A stretch of DNA of 12,062 bases. Origin: Deltaproteobacteria bacterium. Lineage in GTDB: Bacteria; Myxococcota_A; UBA9042; DTJE01. Positions 1-6,114 of this stretch are shown here, in pieces (the stretch's first letter is position 1; the number at the start of each line of letters is the position of its first letter). The position numbers were made by a program, and so were the translations under genes. The DNA is taken from positions 4,429-16,490 of the forward strand of contig JAADHL010000341.1 in the NCBI GenBank assembly GCA_013151875.1, written 5' to 3'. Below the pieces are notes generated by a model that ran no database searches, had not been told where the DNA came from, and saw only the letters and a program-made list of their open reading frames with translations.

Positions 1-2
1 TG

Positions 3-344
3 ATGCGCCTTGCCGCCCAGTTGGCTTCCACCGGTGAACAAGGGCCGGGCGTGACCGACGGGGACGTGGAAGACCTGGAGCGACGAATCGACCGGGCCCA
101 AGGCTGGATCGCCGGGATCAGCAGTTTCCAGATACCCGGGAGTTCCAGACCAGAGGTCCTCATGCACGGCGCACGCGTGGTCTGCCGGCGGGCCGAACGC
201 AGGGTCGTGGCCCTGGCTGCCTCGACAACCGTGCCGGAAGTCGCCGTCCGATTCACCAACAGGCTGTCGGATCTGCTTTTCGTACTGGCGCGCCTGATCA
301 TCGACGCGCAGGGCATTGAAGAACGACTCTGGAGACGGGATTGA
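3..344 (+). CDS. pduO: PduO-type ATP:cob(I)alamin adenosyltransferase, 3' part (5' end outside window)
   Basis: The enzyme transfers the adenosyl group of ATP to cob(I)alamin to make adenosylcobalamin in the cytoplasm. The visible 113 residues match the C-terminal half of the PduO/MMAB family, whose members are about 180-190 aa. An FQIPG segment (residues 42-46, the family's F-x-LPGG) is followed by a helix containing RVVCRRAERRVV (about 58-69), which holds conserved arginines of the active site. NRLSDLLFVLAR (86-97) is the other family signature. The frame is open to the window edge and the ATG at base 3 lies mid-domain, so the true start and the ATP-binding N-terminus are upstream. The stop (342-344) overlaps the TTG start of the next gene, which suggests translational coupling. 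The family call is firm; the substrate pathway that uses the cofactor cannot be seen here. Confidence 0.85.
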   Translation: MRLAAQLASTGEQGPGVTDGDVEDLERRIDRAQGWIAGISSFQIPGSSRPEVLMHGARVVCRRAERRVVALAASTTVPEVAVRFTNRLSDLLFVLARLIIDAQGIEERLWRRD

Positions 345-2362
345 GGACGTTTCTGGTTTCATGTCCCATCGTGGTCGCCCTGATGATGGCAGGGTGCGGC
401 TCATCAACTCTTTCCTCCCCTGATTCGGCAATCGACGCCATGGACACGGTCGGTTCTGATGCAGGCGGCGAGCCCGGCCCTGGTGATTCCGCAATCGGGG
501 AAGGAACGGACTCCACGGACGCGTCCGCCCCTGGTTCGATCCTCGGCCTGCCCCTGGAGGAAAACGGCGTCCTCTACGCGGGCGCGGCCGCCATCGAGAT
601 CACGCCGGACCTCGATATGGATGGTTCGGTGTACCTGGCGGGTTTCGGCAAGGACCGCCTGGCCAAAGAGGTCCGGGACCCGCTCTGGGCAAGGGCCCTG
701 GTTCTGGCCAGGGATCGGGAATACGTTGCGGTCGTGGCCTTGGACCTGCTGGGGATGACCGGCTACAGGTCCGGTCTTGCCGCCGACGAGCTGGCCGGAA
801 TGGGGTGGGCGCCCGAGAGGCTGGTGGTGCATACGACCCACACTCACGCCGGTCCCGACACATTGGGGATGTGGGGTCCCGACACCAGCCATACAGGCCT
901 GAATCCCGCGTACCAGGACAGCCTGGTGGACGCCGTCGTCAAGGCTGTAAAGGCCGCCGCGGGCTCCGCGGTGCCGGTCTCGATGAAAGCGGGCTCTGTC
1001 AGGGTCGGCTCTGTTTCTCCATATTTCACTTCACCGGAATTCGGCGGCAAGGGTTCGGTCGGGCGCATGACCGGGTTGATTCGCGACTCACGCGACCCGG
1101 TGACCACGGACGATACCTTGACGGCATTCGGACTGTTCAACGCCGATGGCAAGGCGGTTGCCGCTGTGGCGCACGTCCACACCCATCCCGAGGTCAGCGG
1201 GGGCGGTCACGACATTTCCAGCGACTTCCCCAACGCCGTTCGCAATATTCTGGAGTCCCGTTTCGGCGGGGTGGGCATCCTGTGGAACGGGGCCGTGGGC
1301 GGTCTGCAGACGCCGCTGGGCGTGCCCATGCCGGCGACCGATGCGGATGGCGCCATTATATGGGCCGATTGCGATCAGGAAGCGATCGAAGCGAAAGACC
1401 CAGAATGCCAGGGGGCCGATCCCGGCGATCCGCGGGTGGACGCCGACGGCGATTCTGTTCCGTCCTGGACTTCTGAGGACGACTGGGACCGGACGGACTC
1501 GTACGGACGCCTGCTGGGGGGGCTCGCGGCCGACCTGATCGAAAGCGCCTCCGTCGAAACCGACCCTGAAATGGAGCTGAAGAGCGTTCCCCTGATGCTC
1601 CCCATCCAGAACCGCTACCTCCAGGTCTTCGGCAGGTCGGAGGACACTTCCATACTGGACCCTCTGGTGGAACTGGTGGATACCCTCTATCCCGAATACA
1701 AGGAATACATTCAGGAACTCTACGACACGTTCGATGCCGCAATCCTGGACTTCCCGGAAGACCACATGGTGAAGGGCAAGGCATGTCCGCTCGAGGCCGA
1801 GGGCGAGGTGGTGGGGTGCCTGCCGTCGCGAATGTGGTTCCTGCGTCTGGGACCGGTGCAGGTACTGACAGTGCCGGGCGAACTCCTGCCCGAATTGTGG
1901 ATTGGGACACCGCCCGGGGCAAAGGACGAGTACGCCGATGCTTCGTTGAGGGGTCCTGGATCGACATGGTTCGGTTACTCGGACCCTGCATGCGCCAAGG
2001 TGCCTTACGAGCAATGCCGGACGGCCATTGAAGTGGACGGCTGCGATTGCCTGAACGCCCACGCGGCACCATATCGCCTTTCGCCCGACGACCCGGACGC
2101 CCCTCCCCTCGCCTCCCGGCTCGACGCCAAATATCCCGTGTTGCTGGGCCTGACCGGCGAGATGACCGGCTATATCATCCCGGAACCCGACAACACACTG
2201 CTGCTGTCCCGTCCTCTTGACGAGATGTTCGGCCTGCCGGGCGTGCTGGATACTGTGGCGTATGGTGACGATGCGGGGGACCACTACGAGGAAAGCGTCA
2301 GCCTGGGTCCCGCCCTGGCCACAATCCTTCAGAAGGCGGCTGCCGACCTGTTCAACGATTGA
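341..2362 (+). CDS. Secreted lipoprotein with neutral/alkaline ceramidase-like domain
   Basis: The 673-aa protein starts at TTG 341, overlapping the previous stop. GGAG at 331-334 lies 6 nt upstream, and no better start precedes the signal peptide. Residues 1-19 form a hydrophobic lipoprotein signal ending in MMAGC, with Cys19 the likely lipidated residue. Residues 20-65 are an Asp/Ser/Gly/Pro-rich linker. From about residue 75 the fold resembles neutral/alkaline non-lysosomal ceramidase. THTHAGPD (166-173) and HVHTH (278-282) are placed like the family's zinc ligands. ISSDFPNA (292-299), VPGELLPELW (511-520), TGEMTGYIIP (605-614) and HYEES (648-652) also match family positions. A Cys/Asp-rich insert (about 343-388) carries DADGDS, similar to type-3 thrombospondin calcium loops. 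The likely role is hydrolysis of an amide-linked lipid outside the cytoplasm, but the true substrate is unknown. The catalytic serine of ceramidases was not identified. Confidence 0.7.
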   Translation: MRTFLVSCPIVVALMMAGCGSSTLSSPDSAIDAMDTVGSDAGGEPGPGDSAIGEGTDSTDASAPGSILGLPLEENGVLYAGAAAIEITPDLDMDGSVYLAGFGKDRLAKEVRDPLWARALVLARDREYVAVVALDLLGMTGYRSGLAADELAGMGWAPERLVVHTTHTHAGPDTLGMWGPDTSHTGLNPAYQDSLVDAVVKAVKAAAGSAVPVSMKAGSVRVGSVSPYFTSPEFGGKGSVGRMTGLIRDSRDPVTTDDTLTAFGLFNADGKAVAAVAHVHTHPEVSGGGHDISSDFPNAVRNILESRFGGVGILWNGAVGGLQTPLGVPMPATDADGAIIWADCDQEAIEAKDPECQGADPGDPRVDADGDSVPSWTSEDDWDRTDSYGRLLGGLAADLIESASVETDPEMELKSVPLMLPIQNRYLQVFGRSEDTSILDPLVELVDTLYPEYKEYIQELYDTFDAAILDFPEDHMVKGKACPLEAEGEVVGCLPSRMWFLRLGPVQVLTVPGELLPELWIGTPPGAKDEYADASLRGPGSTWFGYSDPACAKVPYEQCRTAIEVDGCDCLNAHAAPYRLSPDDPDAPPLASRLDAKYPVLLGLTGEMTGYIIPEPDNTLLLSRPLDEMFGLPGVLDTVAYGDDAGDHYEESVSLGPALATILQKAAADLFND

Positions 2363-2370
2363 GGCCGAGC

Positions 2371-2396
2371 GACCGCCGTTCGTCACGGCCGTTCTT
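2371..2396 (+). terminator. Weak candidate intrinsic terminator after the lipoprotein gene
   Basis: GCCGT (2375-2379) and ACGGC (2385-2389) form a perfect 5-bp stem with a 5-nt loop. The stem can be lengthened past one C-C mismatch by C2373-G2391 and A2372-T2392. The following tract, GTTCTT, is only partly T-rich. It lies 8 nt after the lipoprotein stop, where a terminator is expected, but it is not strong. Confidence 0.35.
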
Positions 2397-2447
2397 CCTG
2401 GAAGTTCTTCCTAGAGGTCTTACCTGGAAGTTCTCCTGGAGGTCCTT
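2397..2447 (+). repeat. Four tandem copies of a 13-nt unit
   Basis: Four consecutive units occur at 2397-2409, 2410-2422, 2423-2434 and 2435-2447, with consensus CCTGGARGTYCTT. The third unit lacks one base. Units 1 and 3 share CCTGGAAGTTCT, and units 2 and 4 share CCTRGAGGTC. The array therefore also reads as two copies of a 26-nt repeat. It lies between the lipoprotein gene and the tRNA promoter. The 13-nt period and the lack of a conserved frame argue against coding. Its function is unknown. Confidence 0.75.
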
Positions 2448-2470
2448 CGTTCATGGAGCGCTGATACCGG

Positions 2471-2499
2471 TTGACACTCAGTTCAACAAGCCGTATATT
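2471..2499 (+). promoter_or_regulatory. Near-consensus sigma70 promoter for tRNA-Leu
   Basis: A perfect -35 box TTGACA (2471-2476) is followed by exactly 17 nt and a -10 box TATATT (2494-2499, 5 of 6 matches). Transcription would start near 2506, about 13 nt before the mature tRNA 5' end. This is the best-matching promoter in the window. Confidence 0.8.
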
Positions 2500-2518
2500 T
2501 CGCCGGCTTTTTGGTTGC

Positions 2519-2602
2519 GCGAAAGTGGCGGAATTGGCAGACGCGCTAGATTCAGGTTCTAGTAGCCGCAAGGCTGTGGGGGTTCAAGTCCCCCCTTTCG
2601 CA
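2519..2602 (+). tRNA. tRNA-Leu (anticodon CAG)
   Basis: A complete class II cloverleaf can be folded by hand. The acceptor stem GCGAAAG (2519-2525) pairs with CTTTCGC (2595-2601) and the discriminator is A2602. The anticodon stem CTAGA/TCTAG encloses the loop TTCAGGT with anticodon CAG at 2553-2555, reading CUG. The long variable arm has the stem AGCC-GCAA-GGCT, as expected for leucine. The T arm is GGGGG-TTCAAGT-CCCCC (2578-2594). The bases after the discriminator are CCC, so the CCA end is not encoded and must be added enzymatically. Confidence 0.97.
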
Positions 2603-2632
2603 CCCTGGTATATCGTGGTTTTTTTCGGTTTC

Positions 2633-2968
2633 ATGGTTCTGGCGGGGAGTCAGAGCGAAGCGGAGAGGCTGCAGGCAGAGTCTCTCTTTCACCTCGAAAA
2701 GGTCCTGTACATCCTCGAGCACGCCCATGGAAAGATGGATGTGGCCATGTCTGAACTGGATAAATTCATCAAGAAAAACCATGAGAGGCTGGAGGCCAAC
2801 CGCCGTGACGGGAGGCGCGTCATGTCTCAGATGACCCCCGATGAAAGAAAGAGCTTTTCGAAACGGGCCATGGAAAGAGTCAAGTCCGTCAAGGAACGCA
2901 TAGACACCGTTGTCAGAACATTTCCGGATCCCCCCAGGATTTTCAGAAAGCTTAGGGAAATCCAGTAA
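2633..2968 (+). CDS. Small helical protein of unknown function
   Basis: No family is recognised in this 111-aa protein. It is strongly charged and predicted mostly helical, with Lys/Arg/Glu heptad-like stretches around residues 8-30 and 70-95. There is no signal peptide, membrane segment or cysteine motif. The reading frame stays open back through the tRNA gene to about 2471, but translation across a tRNA is not credible, so ATG 2633 is taken as the start. GTG 2615 in the same frame is an alternative. Neither has a convincing Shine-Dalgarno site, since the upstream bases are a T7 tract (2619-2625). The gene begins 30 nt after the tRNA and could be read from the tRNA promoter. It ends 62 nt before a strong terminator. 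Codon use looks normal for its neighbours, so I think it is real, with an uncertain start. Confidence 0.6.
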   Translation: MVLAGSQSEAERLQAESLFHLEKVLYILEHAHGKMDVAMSELDKFIKKNHERLEANRRDGRRVMSQMTPDERKSFSKRAMERVKSVKERIDTVVRTFPDPPRIFRKLREIQ

Positions 2969-3030
2969 CTCCGGTTCATCCTGACCGACATCAACAAAAT
3001 GGCAACTCCTTCATGGACAACCCGAAGGAT

Positions 3031-3060
3031 AACCGTTACCAGTTGTAGCGGTTGTTTTTT
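3031..3060 (+). terminator. Strong intrinsic terminator
   Basis: AACCGTTAC (3031-3039) pairs with GTAGCGGTT (3045-3053) to give a 9-bp stem with one G-U pair and the loop CAGTT. The stem is followed by G and a run of six T (3055-3060). It ends the transcript of the small protein (and perhaps the tRNA). It also lies only 44 nt upstream of the sat start codon, so it could act as an attenuator if sat is transcribed from further upstream. Confidence 0.85.
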
Positions 3061-3104
3061 GTGACACGGCGATACACCTTCGCCACGACTGGAGGAGAAC
3101 AGTC

Positions 3105-4298
3105 ATGATTAAACCTCATGGTTCCGAAAAGCTCAATCCCCTGTACGTAATGGACGCCGGTGAACGCGAGGCGCTGGCAAAAGAAGCGCAGTCACTTCCT
3201 TCCATCACCGTCTGCTCGGCCGCCGCCGCCAATGCCGTGATGCTGGGAAGCGGATACTTCAACCCACTGACCGGGTACATGAACCTCGCGGACTCGATTT
3301 CGGCCGCCGAGAAGATGCAGACCACCAGCGGCCTGTTCTTCCCGGTGCCGATTGTGAACGTGGTTCAGGACGCCTCGGCCATCCAGGGCGCAAAGCGGAT
3401 TGCCCTGCGCGACCCGAACGTCGACGGCAACCCCATCATCGCGGTTCAGGACGTGGAGGCCATCGAGGAGGCCACGGACGAACAGATGAAGGCCATGACC
3501 GAAAACGTCTTCCGCACAACCGACATGGATCACCCCGGAGTGGCCGCGTTCAATTCGGTCGGAAAGACCTTCATCTCGGGTCCCATCAAGGTGCTGAACT
3601 TCTCGTACTTCGAGACCGACTTCCCCGAAACATTCAGGACCGCCTGGCAGATCCGCGAAGAGATGGCCAAGCTGGGCTGGGAGAAAGTGGTCGCGTTCCA
3701 GACCCGCAACCCGATGCATCGGGCCCACGAAGAGCTGTGCCGAATGGCCTACAACGCCCTTGACGCCGACGGAATCCTGATCCACATGCTGCTGGGCAAA
3801 CTGAAGAAGGGCGACATCCCCGCCGACGTGAGGGACGCCGCGATCCGCAAGATGGCCGAACTGTACTTCCCGCCGAACACCGTGCTCATCACGGGCTACG
3901 GCTTCGACATGCTGTACGCCGGCCCCCGCGAGGCGGTGCTCCACGCCCTGTTCCGCCAGAACTGCGGCTGCACCCACTTGATCGTGGGTCGAGACCATGC
4001 GGGCGTGGGCGACTACTACGGTCCCTTTGACGCCCAGACCATCTTCGATGAGGTCCCCAAGGGCGCCCTGGAGATCCAGATCTTCAAGGCCGACCACACC
4101 GCGTGGTCCAAGAAGCTCAACAAGATCATCATGATGCGGGACGCCCCGGACCACACCAAGGACGACTGGGTGTTCCTGAGCGGGACCAAAGTCCGGGCGA
4201 TGCTGTCGGAAGGCCAGAGCCTGCCCGAGGAGTTCAGCCGTCCCGAGGTCGCCAAGATCCTGATGGACTACTACCAGAGCGAAGCCGCCAAGCAGTAG
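3105..4298 (+). CDS. sat: Sulfate adenylyltransferase (ATP sulfurylase), dissimilatory type
   Basis: The enzyme makes adenosine 5'-phosphosulfate (APS) and pyrophosphate from ATP and sulfate, the activation step of sulfate reduction; it can also run in reverse. The 397-aa protein has the nucleotide-binding motif QTRNPMHRAH (199-208), the second motif GRDHAGVG (295-302) and the C-terminal SGTKVR (359-364). YAGPREAVLHA (271-281) and SRPEVAKILMDYY (378-390) closely resemble Sat of sulfate-reducing bacteria as I recall it. HMLLGKLKKGDIP (227-239) replaces the HPLVGxTKxGD form common in assimilatory enzymes. There is no APS-kinase domain. ATG 3105 is preceded by GGAGGAG (3091-3097) at 7-nt spacing. 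It appears monocistronic, with a terminator on each side. aprAB, which would use the APS, is not in the window. Confidence 0.96.
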   Translation: MIKPHGSEKLNPLYVMDAGEREALAKEAQSLPSITVCSAAAANAVMLGSGYFNPLTGYMNLADSISAAEKMQTTSGLFFPVPIVNVVQDASAIQGAKRIALRDPNVDGNPIIAVQDVEAIEEATDEQMKAMTENVFRTTDMDHPGVAAFNSVGKTFISGPIKVLNFSYFETDFPETFRTAWQIREEMAKLGWEKVVAFQTRNPMHRAHEELCRMAYNALDADGILIHMLLGKLKKGDIPADVRDAAIRKMAELYFPPNTVLITGYGFDMLYAGPREAVLHALFRQNCGCTHLIVGRDHAGVGDYYGPFDAQTIFDEVPKGALEIQIFKADHTAWSKKLNKIIMMRDAPDHTKDDWVFLSGTKVRAMLSEGQSLPEEFSRPEVAKILMDYYQSEAAKQ

Positions 4299-4300
4299 AG

Positions 4301-4323
4301 GTCGGGCCGGAGCCCGGCGTTTC
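4301..4323 (+). terminator. Probable terminator after sat
   Basis: GTCGGGC (4301-4307) and GCCCGGC (4312-4318) form a 7-bp GC-rich stem (one T-G pair) with the loop CGGA. The stem begins 2 nt after the sat stop codon. The following tract is only GTTTCC, so termination efficiency may be modest. Confidence 0.5.
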
Positions 4324-4440
4324 CACCTGCGGTCCTTCATTCCGAAAACACCCCGACAAGATTCACGTTGGCCATGCAATACTCTGTTTTAATACGTCTG
4401 TAGGGCCGCTCGTCTTCATGCGCCAAATCGATGACGACGA

Positions 4441-4469
4441 TTGACGAGCAACCGTCCATGTGGTAAACG
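4441..4469 (+). promoter_or_regulatory. Candidate promoter of the rpsB operon
   Basis: TTGACG (4441-4446, 5 of 6 to consensus) is separated by 17 nt from TAAACG (4464-4469, 3 of 6). A start near 4476 would place the first leader hairpin (4477-4501) right at the RNA 5' end, which supports this choice. A weaker alternative is TTGGCC (4368-4373) with TAATAC (4390-4395). Apart from that, nothing is recognised between 4324 and 4440. Confidence 0.3.
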
Positions 4470-4476
4470 GTGCCTC

Positions 4477-4601
4477 CGGTATCGCCAGGGTGGCGGTATC
4501 GAATACGCACATCCCCTTGACTGCCTCCGTGGCGCAAACGGCGCTGGCGGTGGGGATGGAGGTTGCGGTTCACCTTGCGCGCGTCGCCGGTGAAACCGCG
4601 A
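4477..4601 (+). promoter_or_regulatory. Structured 5' leader of rpsB (three stem-loops)
   Basis: Three consecutive hairpins fold by eye. The first, 4477-4486 with 4492-4501, is a 10-bp stem (two G-U pairs) with the loop AGGGT. The second, 4510-4558, stacks CATCCCC/GGGGATG (7 bp), a 3-nt bulge, ACTGCC/GGCGGT (6 bp, one G-U) and CCGT/ACGG (4 bp). The third is GCGGTTCACC (4565-4574) with GGTGAAACCGC (4589-4599), 10 bp with a single bulged A, extendable by two pairs to 4563/4601. The last ends 4 nt before the rpsB Shine-Dalgarno site. S2 autoregulation of rpsB-tsf is known in gammaproteobacteria. A similar role here is inference, and no known leader motif was recognised. Confidence 0.55.
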
Positions 4602-4616
4602 AACGGAGGTTTATCG

Positions 4617-5465
4617 ATGTCCTATACCCTACGCAACCTACTGGAAGCCGGTGTTCATTTCGGACACCAGACGAGGCGCTGGAATCCCAAGATGAAGCCC
4701 TACATTTTCGGGGCTCGAAACGGCATACACATAATCGATTTGCAGCAGACGATGGGACTGATGAAGTCGGCCCTGAATTTCCTGTCGCGAGTCACCAGCG
4801 AGGGCGACGTCGTCCTGTTCGTGGGCACCAAGCCCCAGGCGCAACTGGTAATGGAGGAAGAGGCCCTGCGCTGCCGCATGCCCTATGTGACCAATCGATG
4901 GCTGGGCGGCACCTTGACCAACTTCATCACGGTGCGAAAAAGCCTTGACCGTATCGATGACATCGACGGCTATCTGGCCGAGGGTTCGGTCGAGCGCCTC
5001 CCCAAGAAGGAGGTGGTCCGCCTGGAAAAGGAGCAGGCCAGGCTTCTGAAAAACCTCCGCGGCCTCAGGCACCTCAAGGGCCTGCCTGGCGCCATGTTCG
5101 TTATTGACCCCAACCGTGAAAAAATCGCAATCCGCGAGGCCAACCGCCTGGGTATTCCGGTCATAGCCGTTGTGGACACGAATTGCGATCCCGACAATGT
5201 CTCGTACGTGATTCCCGGCAACGACGACGCCCTGCGCTCTATCCGGTTGATGGCCTCGTTGGCCGCGGACGCCTGCATCGAGGGTGGACACGCGAGCAAG
5301 GGCGGGGCGGACTGGGAAGCGGTGTCTCAGGTGGCTACGGGTGGTGAAGGCGGACCAGAGGTCGTGATCCGGGGCGCGGTGGCGCCGGAGGAAGCGGCTA
5401 AGGAAACGGCTCAGGCAGTCGCCGAGGAATCGGCCGATGCCCCTGCGCCCGCGAGCGACAACTGA
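4617..5465 (+). CDS. rpsB: 30S ribosomal protein S2
   Basis: S2 binds the back of the small ribosomal subunit between head and body and is needed for S1 to bind. The 282-aa protein opens with the diagnostic GVHFGHQTRRWNPKM (12-26), followed by NRWLGGTLTNF (93-103), VIDPNREKIAIREA (162-175) and PVIAVVDTNCDP (181-192). The domain ends near residue 225. A C-terminal tail of about 50 residues, rich in Ala and Glu, is poorly conserved in the family. ATG 4617 is chosen because GGAGG (4605-4609) lies 7 nt upstream and S2 proteins begin at this point; the open frame extends 18 codons further upstream without support. It is the first gene of rpsB-tsf-pyrH-frr, behind a structured leader that may control it. 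Confidence 0.98.
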   Translation: MSYTLRNLLEAGVHFGHQTRRWNPKMKPYIFGARNGIHIIDLQQTMGLMKSALNFLSRVTSEGDVVLFVGTKPQAQLVMEEEALRCRMPYVTNRWLGGTLTNFITVRKSLDRIDDIDGYLAEGSVERLPKKEVVRLEKEQARLLKNLRGLRHLKGLPGAMFVIDPNREKIAIREANRLGIPVIAVVDTNCDPDNVSYVIPGNDDALRSIRLMASLAADACIEGGHASKGGADWEAVSQVATGGEGGPEVVIRGAVAPEEAAKETAQAVAEESADAPAPASDN

Positions 5466-5473
5466 AACCTGGA

Positions 5474-5493
5474 CGGGCGTGGATCGACGCCCG
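5474..5493 (+). promoter_or_regulatory. Stem-loop between rpsB and tsf
   Basis: CGGGCGT (5474-5480) pairs perfectly with ACGCCCG (5487-5493) around the loop GGATCG. There is no T tract, so it is not a full terminator. It ends 8 nt before the tsf ribosome binding site. It may attenuate or process the transcript to set the S2:EF-Ts ratio; that role is inferred. Confidence 0.6.
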
Positions 5494-5514
5494 ACACAAG
5501 CAAGGAGGTTTGAA

Positions 5515-6114
5515 ATGGGTGTCAAGGCTGAATCAGTCAAGGAATTAAGGGCGGCCACCGGGGCCGGCATACTGGATTGCAAAACTGCACTCGAGGAGTC
5601 CGGCGGTGACTTCGATAAGGCCGTCGAATACCTGAAAAAGAAAAACCGGGCCACGGCCGTGAAGAAACAGAGCAGGGACGCGAAGGAAGGCCAGGTCAGC
5701 ACATACGTACACGGCGACGGCCGCATCGGCGTCATGATCGAGATCAACAGCGAGACGGACTTCGTTGCCCGCTCGGACCCATTCACGGAATTTACCAGGG
5801 AAATGTGCCTGCAGGTGGCGGCCATGGCCCCCCTGGCGGTGGACCACGACGACCTGGACCCCGAAATGGTGGCCAAGCAGAAGGAGATCTTCGAGGCCCA
5901 GATGGAAGGACAGAAGAAGCCACCGGAAATCATCGAAAAAATCATCACCGGCAAGTTGAACAAATGGTACAAGGAAGTCTGTCTTCTGGACCAGGCGTAC
6001 ATCCGGGATGACTCGAAGTCCGTCAGGGACCTGCTGACCGAAGTGATCGGAAAATGCGGCGAGAACATCCGAGTGCGCAGGTTCGCGCGTTACGAACTGG
6101 GCGAGGGGCTGTGA
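5515..6114 (+). CDS. tsf: Translation elongation factor Ts (short form)
   Basis: EF-Ts is the nucleotide exchange factor that releases GDP from EF-Tu. The N-terminal UBA-like domain (residues 2-45) carries VKELRAATGAGILDCKTALEE. The TDFVA motif (81-85), which contacts the EF-Tu nucleotide site, is intact. The protein is 199 aa, against about 283 in E. coli. It thus resembles the compact EF-Ts with a single core subdomain known from Thermus and some other bacteria. The start ATG 5515 follows a perfect AAGGAGGT (5502-5509). The open frame upstream overlaps rpsB but has no ribosome binding site and lies outside the conserved domain. The stop codon overlaps the pyrH start. Confidence 0.97.
   Translation: MGVKAESVKELRAATGAGILDCKTALEESGGDFDKAVEYLKKKNRATAVKKQSRDAKEGQVSTYVHGDGRIGVMIEINSETDFVARSDPFTEFTREMCLQVAAMAPLAVDHDDLDPEMVAKQKEIFEAQMEGQKKPPEIIEKIITGKLNKWYKEVCLLDQAYIRDDSKSVRDLLTEVIGKCGENIRVRRFARYELGEGL

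Noticed and set aside
2603..2625. T7 tract after tRNA-Leu as an intrinsic terminator
   Set aside because: No stable hairpin directly precedes it; the tRNA T-arm ends 25 nt earlier.
2471..2632. N-terminal extension of the small protein reading through the tRNA gene
   Set aside because: The frame is open, but it translates the tRNA-Leu and its promoter. This is a common annotation artefact.
3058..3078. TTGTGA half-site upstream of sat, resembling Rex or HcpR operators
   Set aside because: The matching TCACAA half is absent at the right distance, so one 6-mer at the end of a terminator T tract is not enough.
4337..4573. Minus-strand open frame of 78 codons in the sat-rpsB gap
   Set aside because: No ribosome binding site or recognisable family. 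It covers the hairpin region and is better explained as the complement of the rpsB leader.
4638..6068. Long minus-strand open frame opposite rpsB and tsf, with similar ones opposite the lipoprotein, sat, dsrA and dsrL genes
   Set aside because: These mirror GC-rich codon bias of real genes on the + strand. None shows a family motif, a start signal or a promoter.
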